Below are positions 1 through 11,352 of a stretch of DNA of 64,000 nucleotides, one piece after another. Source of the stretch: Lycocorax pyrrhopterus obiensis (Eukaryota > Chordata > Aves > Passeriformes > Paradisaeidae); NCBI GenBank assembly GCA_014706295.1, contig JACSVZ010000016.1, positions 2,194,168 through 2,258,167 of the forward strand, read 5' to 3'. The translations under genes were made by a program, and so were the position numbers. Every line of letters starts with the position of its first letter. The first letter of the stretch is position 1. The notes below the pieces were generated by a model. It saw only the letters and a list, made by a program, of their open reading frames with translations, made no database searches and had not been told where the DNA came from.

Positions 1-511
1 ACCTGCAGAGCTGCCCCAGCCCTGGGGCCTGGCACAGGGAGGACGTGGAGCTGCTGGAGAGAGCCCAGAGGAGGCACCAGGATGAGCAGAGGGATGGAGC
101 AGCTCTGCTGGCAGGAAAGGCTGGGAGAGCTGGGATTGTTCAGCCTGGAGAGGAGAAGCTCTGGGGTGACCTCATTGAGGCCTTCCAGGAACTGAAGTAG
201 CTGAAAAAAAGATGGAAACTGTTTCCAAGGGGCTGGAGTGCCAGGCCAAGGAGCAATGGCTTCCCACTGCCAGAGGGCTGGGATAGATGGGATATTGGGA
301 AGAAATTGTTCCCTGTGAGGGTGGGGAGGCCCTGGCACAGGGTGCCCAGAGAAGCTGTGGCTGCCCCTGGATCCCTGGAAGTGCCCAAGGCCAGGTTGGA
401 CGGGGCTTGGAGCAACCTCGGATAGTGGAAGGAGTCCCTGCCCATGGCAGGGGTGGAACTGGAATCTTTAATGTCCCTTCCAACCCAAACCGTTCCATGA
501 TTCCATGATTC
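1..511 (+). mobile_element. CR1: CR1 LINE, 3' part, cut by window edge
   Basis: CR1 is the main LINE of birds; copies are usually 5'-truncated and carry only the end of ORF2 and the 3' untranslated region. This copy reads as CR1 from its first base, so it probably continues beyond the window. Landmarks are AGCTGGGATTGTTCAGCC near 130, GGGAAGAAATTGTTCCCTGTG near 298, the GGAGTCCCTGCCCATGGCAG segment near 430, and two tail octamers (ATTCCATG) ending near 511. It closely matches the copy at 3288-3948 over their shared first 200 bases (about six differences by eye), so it is young. Open frames here, including a 108-residue one on the minus strand, are chance frames in the untranslated region. Confidence 0.95.
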
Positions 512-987
512 TGCTGACCAAAAACGTTCTCAGACCCTTCTCCTGCCTGTCCTCTGTTGCTGCTCCTGGCTGTGTCCCCTCATAGAGTTAGTGGCTGGTG
601 GATCTGGGACACGTTTCCAAAAGTTGGGCTGCCAGGTGCTCTGCCTGTAGAAGTTTGATCTCTAACTTGCAGGAACCTCTCCCTCCTCTTCCGCTGCGCA
701 CATTCCACTCCTTGGAAGTGCACAAAGAAAATTCAAGCGTTTTACAGAAAGAGAAATGTGCTCTCATGGATATGTATAAAATTGGCCAAGTCTTTGCAGG
801 GAAACTGTGTGTTTCCTCCTCTTTGGACTTGCTCCTTCCTCCTCTTAACACGTGGAACAAATGTCTCCTTTGGAGCATGATGGGGTAACTTGGAGAGGTC
901 GGCAGAATTGCTACGCATGGACCCTGGGCTGGTTTTATTTTTCTATTGAACCTTGATGGAAACGCATGCACAGCAAGTCAGGGCCTG

Positions 988-1053
988 TCCCTTTTCCTTT
1001 CTCCTTTCTCTCTCCCTCTCTCTCTCTCTCTTTTTTTTTTTTTTTATTTCTTC
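988..1053. repeat. Pyrimidine-rich tract (CT)n-T(n)
   Basis: A run of C and T: alternating CT near 1010-1030, then an uninterrupted T run of about 15 bases. Low-complexity sequence and likely length-variable. Confidence 0.9.
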
Positions 1054-1179
1054 CAGGAGTGCTGATGATAAGAAAAGCAATGTCTAAATCTTCTTAATGG
1101 TGTTTATGCAAGCAGTTTTGCTTAGCTGCAGTCCCTGCCACCCCCTCCCCCGTCCACCCTCCCCTCCCATCTCCCTGCT

Positions 1180-1620
1180 AATATCGCTGCTTCATTCCTT
1201 TCCCTGTTGGCTATTACTATGGACTACAGCGAATCTAAAACTAAATAATCCCCTTAGTGTCAAGTTTTCTGGGCTGAGCAAATAAATCTAACCAAATGCA
1301 TTATCTAGGTAGAGGAGGCTGTTGTAAGGGGGAAAAAAGATAAAGGCTATTTTACTTTAAGGCAAAGAGTAAAACCATCATTTTTCATTCACATTGGACT
1401 TTTAAAGTTTTTTTTTTTAATTTTATTTCAACTTTCCTGTTCAATCCTTTTCTTTTTCCATTGTAATTAAAAAAAAATAAAGAAATGCGGCAAAGCCTCT
1501 GATTTCAAGCATTAAATAGAGGGAGAAAGACCTCAGATAAGGTGCCATTCAAATCCCCCTCTCAGACGGGTAATTCTGATCAGGCAGTAAAGTGGTCTAA
1601 ATAAATAAACCCTTCCCCAC
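1180..1620. promoter_or_regulatory. Candidate regulatory block, AT-rich unique
   Basis: Unique AT-rich sequence following a C-rich stretch, with GTAATTAA near 1465, several AATAAA-like words and a GATAAGG site near 1537. Composition resembles conserved non-coding elements of vertebrate developmental loci, but conservation cannot be judged from one sequence. Confidence 0.25.
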
Positions 1621-3287
1621 TTCCCCTTCCCTGGGGAGGGGGGATGAGGGTATTAGAAACCTCATTTACAGGAGGAAGAGCACGTGGAAATCTGCATGTC
1701 CCAGGCTGAGATGCAGAGGTCTGGATTCAGCCCAGGACAGGACTGGATGTGTCTCTGTGTGGTGGCTCAGAAGCCCAATTTTGGGGATGCTTCAGCCTGT
1801 GTTTGCAGGCAGGGCTAACCCAAACATGGGGACAAAATGCCTCAGACCTGGAGAACTGTGTGCTTTAACTCCCCGATTTCATCTGAGAGGCCTTGGAAAG
1901 CACAAGCAAAGCCATTCAGCTGTTATCCAGCTCCTCTCTTGTACAAATCCAGGCCAGTGGATCTCCGCTGAATTTGCGGCAGCCAAAAATCCAGCTGACA
2001 TTGTCCCCATTGCTGCTGGACTCCACACTTGAACCAGGTTTGGGCGGCTCTGCCTTGCTCACCAGCCTTCCCTCTTTCCTGATCCTACACCCATGGGGTC
2101 TGGGGAAAACATGGACCCAGCAATCCCACTGGAGCAGCCTCGGGAGTTGTGCACGTGCATAAACACCATAAATGACCCGATACCAGCATCATTTACCTGA
2201 ATTCATCCTCTTCATACTGGTTCGTTTCAAACACAGACCAGGTTACAAAGATGCCTGGTGTGGCTCTTGGAAAAGCAGAACCCAACTCAAAAGTTTCTTT
2301 AAAATAAAGGCATTTTGGCCAACATCAACCACTGACACACATCACTCCCAATCCCTTTCCTTCTTTCCCCTCCAGCTTTCCACACTGGGCATGACAAACA
2401 CAGCCCCATCCCAGCTACTCTGAAGGAAATTAACTCTACCCCAGCCCAAACCAGCACAACAAAATAAAACCCCAATGAGTTGTTGGGTTTGTACCCATGG
2501 GATTAGGGAAGATCAGAAAGATCTTGAACTCTTGGAGCTGGATGGACAAACAGTGTGAGGTGCTGCTCCCCTCACACATCTCACCCAGCCAAATTCTGCT
2601 CTTGCCCCAGTTCAGAGGTTTTTTCCCATCTGAACATCAGTTTGAGAATAATGAAGTCAACAACATTTTCTCTGCATTTGCTTTAATCCCTTTGTATATG
2701 TTTTAGGTTCCCCCATCTCTGCAGCCAGCCTGACAGGGAGATCTGCTCCTAAGATCCATTAATCTTTAAATTTCTTCTGTTCTAGACAGGCAGATATTCC
2801 TGTTTGAAACTGATTCATTGCTTCTTTCTTGTTCCTTTTTATTTTTATTGAACAACTCTTATCATTTTTAGACCCCTCCATGTTAGAGCTAAAACCCCAG
2901 GAAGAAGAATAGATTTGTTCTAGCGGTTGTTTTTATAAATCTTCTCAAAGGAAATAAAATCTCAGGCACTGCTCACATTGAAAAAAAAATGATAAAGACC
3001 ACTTCTTTGTATTTTGGGATCGGGATCTGCAATAGACATCACCAGTAATGATGGACCAGCTCTTGACCTGCTCCTGGTCCGCACAGCAAGGACACCAGAT
3101 GAGGACCAGGCTCAGCCAATTTCCAACACAATAGCACAAGCATCCTGCTCATTTTAATCTAATATTCTTTGAAACATCTGCACAAAAATACCTGCCCGGC
3201 TATGGATGAACTCCAAAAGCCAAGGAAAAACTGCAATCTTTGATAAACAAGCTGAAGGAAATTATGTGAGAAGGTCACGCTGGATTG

Positions 3288-3948
3288 ATGAAGAGCAGCC
3301 CCTAGAGAAGGACTTGGGGGTGCAGGTGGTGAGGTCTGGCCATGCCCCATCCCAGAAACCCCCCTGTGCTGGGCTGATCCCAGCGTGGGCAGCAGGGAAG
3401 GGATTGGGATTCTGCCCCTCGGCCCCGCTCAGGTGAGACCCCACCTGCAGAGCTGCCCCAGCCCTGGGGCCCAGCACAGGGAGGACGTGGAGCTGCTGGA
3501 GAGAGCCCAGAGGAGGCAGCAGGATGAGCAGAGGGATGGAGCAGCTCTGCTGGGAGGAAAGGCTGGGAGAGCTGGGATTGTTCAGCCTGGAGAGGAGAAG
3601 CTCGGGGGTGACCTCATTGTGGCCTTCCAGGAACTGAAGGAGTCACCAGAAAACATGGAGAGAGAGGGCCCGGAGTGCCAGGCCAAGGGGGAATGGCTTC
3701 CACTGCCAGAGGGCAGGGATAGATGGGATATTGGGAAGAAATTCTTCCCTGTGAGGGTGGGGAGGCCCTGGCACAGGGTGCCCAGAGCAGCTGTGGCTGC
3801 CCCTGGATCCCTGGAAGTGTCCAAGATCAGGTTGGATGGAGCTTGGAGCAGCCTGGGATAGTGGAAGGAGTCCCTGCCCATGGCAGGGGGTGGCACTGGA
3901 TGATCTTTAACGTACCTTTCGACCCAGACCATTCCATGATTCTCTGAT
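3288..3948 (+). mobile_element. CR1: CR1 LINE, 3' part, about 660 bases
   Basis: It begins in the upstream segment GAGAAGGACTTGGGGGTGCA (near 3305), continues through GTGAGACCCCACCTGCAGAG (near 3433), and ends with ATTCCATGATTCTCTGATT. It is the same subfamily as the copy at the left edge and very similar to it, so it is a recent insertion. The 158-residue frame across 3385-3861 is a chance frame in CR1 3' sequence: it has none of the reverse-transcriptase motifs and contains only the reading of the untranslated region. Confidence 0.95.
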
Positions 3949-4730
3949 TTCCCATGTGCCCCATGATATTCTGCAACTCATTCTATGGTCTTAAGGCATC
4001 ACCCAGCAATTCAGCTTCCTGGAAAAACACCACGTGCAGTTCAAGTCATAAACCTGATGTTCCTTAGGACCCCCATCTGGGACTTGGAGTCAATCCTGAT
4101 GCTTCCCTGTCTTTCCTGATGCTCCATCACTCACTACCTCTGCCTTTTTCTGGTTTATATAAGGCTGAATCACCGTCGTCTACCAGGGCTCTGTGCCGGA
4201 TGACTGGTGCTGGGGGGGGGCCAGGGGCACGGAGCCAGGATGGATTGAGCCTGTCATACGATGTATGGTATTTCTGGGCTCAGGCCTGGAGGGAGAGTAG
4301 GACCAGGAGCCAAGCAGAGGCAAGACAGCTCCTGGAACATGAAGCAGCAAGAGCAGGAAGCAGAATTTGCTGAGGGTGTTTCTGAACAGTGGGTTTGGTT
4401 GAACCAGACCTGGCTGCCTTCCGGCATGGCCTCTTCACCAAAAAAAGCCTCGAGGCTACCACTGGAAAAACAGATCTGCCCTTCATCAGGTGAGCACCCT
4501 GCTGCGCTTTCACTTTTGCTCAGTAACGTGTGGCTGGATCTGAAACTTTGGAAGTGCCATTGTTGGTCTGCGCTATTTGTTCTTATATTTGGAGGGGTTT
4601 GTCCCACACAGAAGAGTAGAAGGGATGTGTCCAGATCCCTCTGGTTATGAATGCCAGGAATCCTTCTTCTCCTGGAGATCAGACATGCAGATTATGAGAC
4701 AAATACAGGAGCACACAGATGGAGGATGGA
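3949..4730. other. Unique sequence, no gene seen
   Basis: A 9-base G run lies at 4212-4220. A 129-residue plus frame (4261-4650) and a 117-residue minus frame (4254-4607) overlap on opposite strands; neither has a recognisable domain, signal or repeat, and I treat both as chance. Confidence 0.55.
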
Positions 4731-5024
4731 GGATCACAGGATCACAGGATATCCTGATCTGGAAGGGACCCATGAGGATCATTGAATCCAACCCCTGGCC
4801 CTGCACAGACACCCCAACAATCCCACCCTGGGCATCCCTGGCAGTGCTGTCCAAATGCTCCTGGAGCTCTGGCAGCCTCGGGGCTGTGCCCATTCCCTGG
4901 GGAGCCTGGGCAGTGCCCAGCACCCTCTGGGGGAAGAACCTTTCCCTGATATCCAACATAAATCCCTCTGGCACAGCTTCAGCCCTTCCCTGGGGTCCTG
5001 TCCCTGCTCACAGAGAGAAGAGGG
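4731..5024 (-). mobile_element. CR1: CR1 LINE 3' fragment, second tail type
   Basis: Starts on the plus strand with ATCACAGGATCACAGGAT (degenerate octamers), then GGAAGGGACCCATGAGGATC and CCTGGCCCTGCACAGACACC. This is the second CR1 tail lineage in the window, also seen at 8821, 20962 and 56474. GGGGAAGAACCTTTCCCTGA near 4930 is the conserved antisense of the GGGAAAGGTTCTTCCCCC segment. 5'-truncated. Confidence 0.93.
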
Positions 5025-8000
5025 ATGCGGTCACCAGGGTGCTGGGATGTTCCTGACAGTCACTGGATCACATGTCTAAGCACAGGGTCAGCCAGTGACC
5101 CCCAGAAGACCAAACATTTGTGTGCTGTTAATGACACTGTCAATAAACTGCAGCTTCACTGCTGGTGTCAGGTTTACACTGTGACTTATTAGCCCTTGGT
5201 GACTTGAGGGTCAAGGAGGTGAAGCAGGTTGCCCTCTTCTTCATCAAGTGAATATTGCCTTACTTCCAAGCCTTTGCCACAGTGTCCTTACTCTTTCAGG
5301 AGCCTGGTGAATTTATTCTCACCGTGTCTGACCTGTTGCTTGATGCCATGTGTAGACAGTTGCCACCCTGTGTTATTTTCCTTATTTTCCCCCAGTTTAT
5401 CACTTGATGTCAATTTATGTGCCAATGCCCCAAGCAACTTCACCTCTTTTGGGTGTTTTGTGGTGCTCTTCTGCTGGGCACAGAGAGCTGACTGCAAAGC
5501 TGTGTTGCTTCTAGGCGAATATTTTCCCTGGTATCTGCTGCTCCTGGCATCCAGCCTTGCCCATCACTCCTCAGACATGGCTCTCTCCAGGATTCTCTCT
5601 TCGGCAGCAGCAAGGAGAGTTTACAGCCTGCTCAACCCACGGAGGAGAGCAGGCAAAGTGCTCCCAGCCTTTCCTTGCAGTCCGGGTGTATCCCTCTCCC
5701 ATGGCTTTTGTGAGCAAGCTGTAACTGGAAAAGATTTCCATCGCTGCACCAGATCCGTGGCTCTGCCAAAACCAGCTGTTTCTGCTCCCATAATTGTTCC
5801 CAACCACGCCATTTACCCACAGGTCTGTTTTTGTCTATTGCCATGGGTTCCCAGGAGGTTTTGAACTGGTGACAGATGACAAATGTGAGAAAAGTCTGCT
5901 AAAAAAAAACGGGACCATCTTCAACCTCTCTGCCAGCTTTCTGTCACTGTAGCATTCCAGGGCTGGGAGTGTGTGATGGCTTTGACCTTGATTATATTGA
6001 TGATAATCCATCTGCAAAAACACTCTAAGTGTACATTATATATATATATATATATGCAAAAAAAAGAGCCTTGTTTTAGTTCACGTGGCCTTTGTGACAC
6101 AGGAATGCAGGGTTGAAAGGGACCCTTTCCATCCACTAAGCTGGCATCTCTTCATTATATCCCTTTTATAATCTCTATTTCCATTTATTTTTTCCTTCCA
6201 TAAGTTTCCAGCCTTTTGAGGAGGCTTTTCCAGAGTGTGGATCTTCTCATGGTCACTGATTTCCTGCCTCAGTTTACTCATGGCTGTTTTATCTCATTTG
6301 CTCAGTTGCCAATGCTGCCCTTTGCTGAGAGCAACCTCTTCCTCTCCCTCACTTCTAATCCCCCAACAGATTTCCTGAGTATTTCCTCAGTTTCCCTTTT
6401 ATGGGAGAAACCAAGCCAAGCTCTTTCTGCCTCGTGTGTGGGACATGTTTCCCTTAGCCAGCCATGGTTCCTGAGGAGCCCATCTTTCCCCAGCAAGGGG
6501 TGACTGGGAGAATGGGAGTTTCCCCAGTTCTGGAATCAGCAGTGCAGAGCACAGACACATCAACACTTCCCTCTCTCCACTGGAAACACCTTTCCTGAGA
6601 CACCCCACCATCCTTGGCTTTCCCTCCTTTCCTGGCCACAAGCCAGAAATACACCTCTGACCCAGGCCTCAGTGTCCTGCCTTTCTTATATCTTTGGACA
6701 TCCTCCAATTTCTTCCCTCAGGTCATGGCTGGACCAGCACATCCTGAGTCTGGCCCTTTCTCAGCTGTAATCCTGGCTCTCAGTGTTCCATCCTTTTGAC
6801 TGATCCTGCATCCCAGAAGTTCCCCGTGACACCTCTGCCCACACTTTTTCCTGCCCTTCCCAAGAGGAGCTGTCGCAAGGGTGTCCTGACTCAGCTCTGC
6901 TGGAACTTCTCTTGGTTCATGTGACTCTTAGAGAGGTTTTTCCCCACCTCACTACAGCTGGATGAAGAAATGAATAATTACGGGTTCTAGCATTCCTCAC
7001 ACAGCCTCTGGCATATCTCCTGGGACTCCAGGGTGACACCCCACGGGGACTGCACTGCTGTCTTTCGTCCCCAGATAAAACTGTTGTGTATTTTCCCTCC
7101 TTATTTCCTTATTTCACAATTTCTCAGCACAGGTGCTTTGGGCTGCTGAGGGCTGCAGGGACAGCTCCAGGAGATAACGTCGGCAGAGATAGGAATCACT
7201 AAATCACTTGGGCACAGCACTGGGATTTCCAGGTCCTCCTCTAAATGGAAAACCTTTAATAAACTGTCTCTCCTCTTCCATGTTGTGTGCAGGAGATGTT
7301 AATGCCCATCTTATTGGCATCCCTGGGTAGCTGGACAAGGACTGCATACCCACCAGTGCCACTTCCACAACAATCCAGCTGGTTGAGATGACCTCCAGCC
7401 ATTGCCACATCAAGACATGTGGGCCTTTTGTTGGAGGAACCCAAGAAGGTCTCAGGCCATCCTGAAAAGGAAAGGGATGTACTCCCACCAGGACTGGTGG
7501 TGCCTCTCCGTGCCAAGCCAGGGAACTGCCCACCAACCTCTGGGAAGCCCCCAGCGTTTATTCAGGAGTTGCATCTGTCTGACATGGATGGTTTGTGTCC
7601 TGGCTTATCTGAGGGATCTGCTTTTGGGGACACGGTGGTTTCACAGCCTTACCTTTCTCACAAATCACTTCCTCAGTGGTCAGAGGCTCCGGGTGCTTCA
7701 GACACAGGACCAAGCAATGGCTCCCAGCAGGTTTGGTGTCCACCCGCTGGCTGGAAGGGCAGTGCTTCCCAGGGGGACACACACAGATGCACTTCCAGGG
7801 AGAGAAAGTCTCTGAGTTATTTTGTAAACACATTGAAACAATTTAAAAATAAAATTACAGTTGTAAAAAACACAGATTCCACTGAACTCATTCCTCCTAC
7901 TTAAAACTGTCATCCCGGGGTAGCCCAAAAGCTTTGGAAAAGGCACACAGCACATCTTCATTAAGATAAAGCTGCCACAAGGCCAAGGGGGAATAGCCAG

Positions 8001-8820
8001 AATTACAATTCACTCCAAACACTCTGTGCTACACAGGGAGGAGTTTTGGCCGGAGATGCTGAAAGACGTGAGCGATGGAGGACACGGATTCACTCCAGCA
8101 TCCAGAACTCCTCCTCCTCCTCCAAACAAACAAAAGCAAAGTTTTGAAGTCAATCACTGAAGGATTCGGGCTCATCTGAGACAGATCAAAGCTTTTCGTT
8201 TCCACTGTGACATCGTTCAGCGGTGTTATCTACACGGGAATTCTTAAAACACGGAAAAATAAGGGGGTTTGGGACATAAAGTGGATGGGTTTCCTTCTTC
8301 AAATGAACAAGCAGGACCTTATGGGATTGTCATAACTTCATTTTCCTTCTATGTTTTCCTCTCCTGTTTTAATTTTTGATAAAATGAGTGTGACTTTCAA
8401 AGCCTGCGAGTGTTGGAGTCAACAGGATTGTCGGTATAAAAATTCTATGCAAGCAAATCGATACTACAGTTACTATACTTATGGCATAGAACATAAAAAT
8501 ATATTAATTTATATAATACATAGAGTATATATATGTTTGGTATGGAACATATATCAAATATATTCCATCCCATAGAATACAGACAGCAGAGAAGTTTGAT
8601 TCGACAGTTCTGCTGACCCTTTTCCAGAATATACGGGGGAAAAATGCTCGAAAATAATTCAAAAAGCACTTGCACACAGGATTCCTTTTTTCTCAAGGAA
8701 CTCATTGCTGTTAGACACAATTTAGGCCAAGGTTTCACTGGAATTCAAACAAAGAGTAGCCTTTTCCGTAGGGAAAAAGCTATTGCAACAGTGATTTAAG
8801 GAAAACCATGGGGATGATGA
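5025..8820. other. Unique sequence, no gene supported
   Basis: Nearly 3.8 kb without a recognisable interspersed repeat. It holds a TA repeat (6037-6055) and an AT-rich stretch around 8340-8590. The longest frame (5229-5864 plus, 211 residues) is rich in Ser, Leu, Cys and Pro, with no domain, no catalytic motif, and no partner exon or promoter signal that I can see; it is probably chance in a T/C-rich strand. A weak CR1-like scrap near 6108 (GGTTGAAAGGGACCC) is too short to call. Confidence 0.55.
6037..6055. repeat. (TA)n microsatellite
   Basis: About nine uninterrupted TA dinucleotides directly preceding an A-rich run. Probably polymorphic in length. Confidence 0.9.
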
Positions 8821-9075
8821 TGGAATCATAGAATCATAGAACTTCTTGAGTTGGAAGGGACATGCAAGGATCAAACTCCAGCTCCTGGTCCTGCACAGAC
8901 ACCCCAACAATCCCACCCTGTGCCTGGGAGCGTTGTCCAAATGCTCCTGGAGTTTTGGCAGCCTTGGAGCCGTGGCCATTCCCTGGAGAGCCTGTTCAGT
9001 GTTCCACCACCCTCTGAGAGAAGAACCTTTTCCTGATTTCTAACCTAACTCCCTCCCAACACAGCCTGATAGCCC
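8821..9075 (-). mobile_element. CR1: CR1 LINE 3' fragment, second tail type
   Basis: Two perfect tail octamers (ATAGAATCATAGAA) at the start, then TTGGAAGGGACATGCAAGGA, CTGCACAGACACCCCAACAA and AGAACCTTTTCCTGATTTCT. This is the clearest octamer tail of the second lineage in the window. The 5' boundary (right end) is uncertain; similarity fades after about 9060. Confidence 0.93.
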
Positions 9076-9399
9076 AGATTCTGCTCATTCCCTGCCCAGA
9101 GCACCTCAGCTGTGGGTTCTGACGGCTCTGCCCCACAGCACTGCACAGCCCTCACTCATCCCAGGAGCCACAGACACTCCCTAATCAAATTCCTGCATGT
9201 CACGTCAATGGAGGGAATGCTTGCAGTCAGGTCTGCACTTTAATCCGCTCACTTCCAGCCAGGCATCCAGGAAGAACTCCTCCCCACAGACTGTACAAGA
9301 TCTCAGCTGGAGTTTCCAACGAATGAGTGGAAAAAGTGGGGAAGAGGGTGCTGGAAAAAAAGCAGAGGTGTTTTTAAGATGCTGATTTAGAGTGCTATT

Positions 9400-9740
9400 A
9401 AAAATGCTGCCCACATAGCCTTTTAACCCTCCAAGATATCAGATAAGTTTCTCTTTCCTGCGGGGAGATGAAGTGGCTGTCATTATCTGGAAGGGCTGTA
9501 TCATATCGGAATCTGCCGGCACAGGTCAGCGAGTCCGGGCTGTTCTGGGCCCGGCTCCGGCACTGAATTACATTTCCTGGGCACAAAGGCTGCAGAATGG
9601 GTGGGTGCTTTGTCATTTAAACTGCATAAAGAGGCAGAAATTGATTTTTATTGTGGATCTTCATATCTAATAAAGCTCTGAGGGGCTCTTTTCTTCTCCG
9701 ATTGAATGGCCATTGAATGCTTTCAATCTAGTTCTGTGTT
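9400..9740. promoter_or_regulatory. Candidate regulatory block
   Basis: Unique sequence with an AGATATCAGATAAG stretch (two GATA-type words, near 9434), TATCATATCGG near 9499 and CATTTAAACTGCATAAA near 9614, free of repeats. The mix of AT-rich words and a few CpGs resembles vertebrate conserved non-coding elements. Inference only. Confidence 0.3.
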
Positions 9741-10129
9741 TCATGCCTAAACTGAATAGTGGCAGGAGGAAAATAGATGGGGGGAAGAGAGGCCAAGTCA
9801 CTTTCCAGATTGAAAAGGATACAGAAGGGAAATAAATAAAAAAATAAAATAAAGTAAAAATGAATCAGAAAAAAAAAGCCATTTAAGTGGAAAGGGGAAC
9901 TTTCCTGGTGCTGAGGAAAAATTGCTTTGTGCGACGGGTGTACGCGGGAGCATCTGCGGGCACAGGGACAGTGTGGGATGGCATGGGACTCCATGGAATG
10001 CTGCTGAGGGACCCTGATCTTACCTGCACGTCTGTTCAGTGCTTTGGGACTGGAAATTTCCATCTCCCTGGTCAAAACATGTTAATAGTGCTCATCCCGG
10101 AGCTGCCCTGTGTGTGTTACCCGAGGTAA

Positions 10130-10510
10130 CTGAATGGCTTCCTCTGCTATAAAATGGGAATGACTCAGTTTATGTTGACATTAATTAGAGGAGAGATTGG
10201 TTTAGAACACAGTGTTTTTTAATGTAATTAGCACCTAGTTCATCACATCCTCCTCAAATCAACAAAGAGACAATAACACGTAATGGCTTTTCAGTTCCCC
10301 TTTGATATGTATTGCTCATTTAGTCCCGGTCCCCCTGGGGAGCTCCATCACAATTAACAAGGCCAGTAGCGTTAGCATTAATTGGTCGTGCTGATGGTCT
10401 GATCTAAGGTCCTAAGGACTCCTCCTATAGCATTGCAGACTGGTCAGACACTCCTGGGAACTCTGCCTAATTGAATGTTGAGTCTCTTGATCGTTAGGCC
10501 CGGGGGACAA
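10130..10510. promoter_or_regulatory. Candidate enhancer-like block with many TAAT sites
   Basis: Within 350 bases there are homeodomain-type cores TAATTA (10182 and 10225), ATTAATTGG (10377) and TAATTGA (10468), a SOX-like AACAAAG (10261) and a TCF/LEF-like CTTTGATAT (10300). The first 86 bases are copied at 11698-11785. Density of such sites without repeats is what developmental enhancers look like; function is not shown. Confidence 0.4.
10144..10229 (+). repeat. Local direct repeat, copy 1
   Basis: The first 53 bases match 11698-11750 with two differences, and the remaining 33 match more loosely with short gaps (through TTTTTAATGT). The shared part starts CTGCTATAAAATGGGAATGA, which resembles the end of a MIR-type SINE core (GTAAAATGGGAAT), and continues into TAATTAGAGGAGAGA. 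It could be a segmental duplication or two copies of an old repeat family. Confidence 0.85.
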
Positions 10511-11088
10511 AGTAGTTGCCTGTTCAGAGGCTCAGCCTTTGAAGCAGCAGGACTTGGGATGAACTGAACGCTCCCCAACAGCCTGGGCAGGACCTGGAAG
10601 GGGGTGTCCCGAGGCAGCCAATTCCACTGGGTGCCCTCCTGCCCATGTCACCAAACTAGAGCTGTTCTGCACTCCAGCATCTTCAAGTTCTTTAACTTGT
10701 CAGCTCAGAGAGGTCGAGATCCCAGGAGTGCCTTTCTTCCACAGCAATTTTACTGTTTTCAGTGCTCATGTGGGATTTGACTCATGTCCCTGGACCTCTA
10801 CAGCCAGCACTGGGAATCCCCTCCCATGGAGGCTGGAGCAGGAGATCTGATCGGCTCCCCATCACAAACCACAAGGAATCTTTCATGCTGAAAATATTTG
10901 AATTTGGTTTTCTTGCAGTTATCCAAAACCCTGCTGTAGATGTCTGTCTTCTTAACTGCAACAAGATTATTGTCATGAGAATTCCAAACTCTTGATGAAT
11001 CCTGGACCTGAGCAAATGAAAACTCTCACATGTGCCTGAAGAGCTGCTCCTTGAGTTTGAGCCACGAAGGCGTTGAGTATCATTTGTC

Positions 11089-11352
11089 AGGACAAGAGGA
11101 AATGGCCTCTAGCTGTGCCAGGGGAGGTTCAGGTTGGACATCAGGAAGAAATCCTTCATGGAAAGGGTGGTCAGGCATTGAAACAGACCCAGGGAAGTGG
11201 TGGAATCCCCATCCCTGGAAGTGTTCAAGAAACAACTGGACATGGCCCTCAGTGCACTGGGCTGGGTGAGAAGGTGGGGATCAGGCACAGGTTGGACTCC
11301 ATGATCTGGGAGGTCTTTTCCAACCTCAATGATTAAGTGGTTCCATGATCCC
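11089..11352 (+). mobile_element. CR1: CR1 LINE 3' fragment, third tail type
   Basis: Reads GACAAGAGGAAATGGCC, GGGGAGGTTCAGGTTGGACA, a GGAAAGGGTGGTCAGGCATT segment, GGACATGGCCCTCAGTGC and a degenerate tail GGAGGTCTTTTCCAACCTCA. This third lineage is shared with the copies at 12719, 13372, 15614 and 22728. Chance frames of 79-87 residues run through it. Confidence 0.93.

Larger units (their letters stand above)
512..3287. other. Unique sequence, no gene seen
   Basis: No CR1 tail or coding frame with a recognisable domain is visible. It holds a pyrimidine tract (988-1053) and an AT-rich part (about 1180-1620) with several TAAT and AATAAA words that could be regulatory. Frames up to 127 residues (588-971 minus) have no known motif and look like chance. 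Confidence 0.6.
9076..11088. other. Unique sequence with two candidate regulatory blocks
   Basis: No coding frame with a domain and no CR1. Two non-repetitive blocks (9400-9740 and 10130-10510) are described separately. The A-rich stretch at about 9835-9880 is low complexity. The rest, 10510-11088, has nothing recognisable. Confidence 0.55.

Noticed and set aside
3385..3861. 158-residue plus frame
   Set aside because: Entirely within CR1 3' sequence; the same translation pattern recurs at the left edge of the window.
5229..5864. 211-residue open frame, plus strand
   Set aside because: Ser/Leu/Cys/Pro-rich with no domain, no clear Kozak context and no splice or promoter evidence; competing frames lie on the other strand. 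Typical of chance in a T/C-rich strand.
6100..6145. Possible CR1 tail (GGGTTGAAAGGGACCC)
   Set aside because: Only about 20 bases resemble CR1; no octamer and no neighbouring segments.
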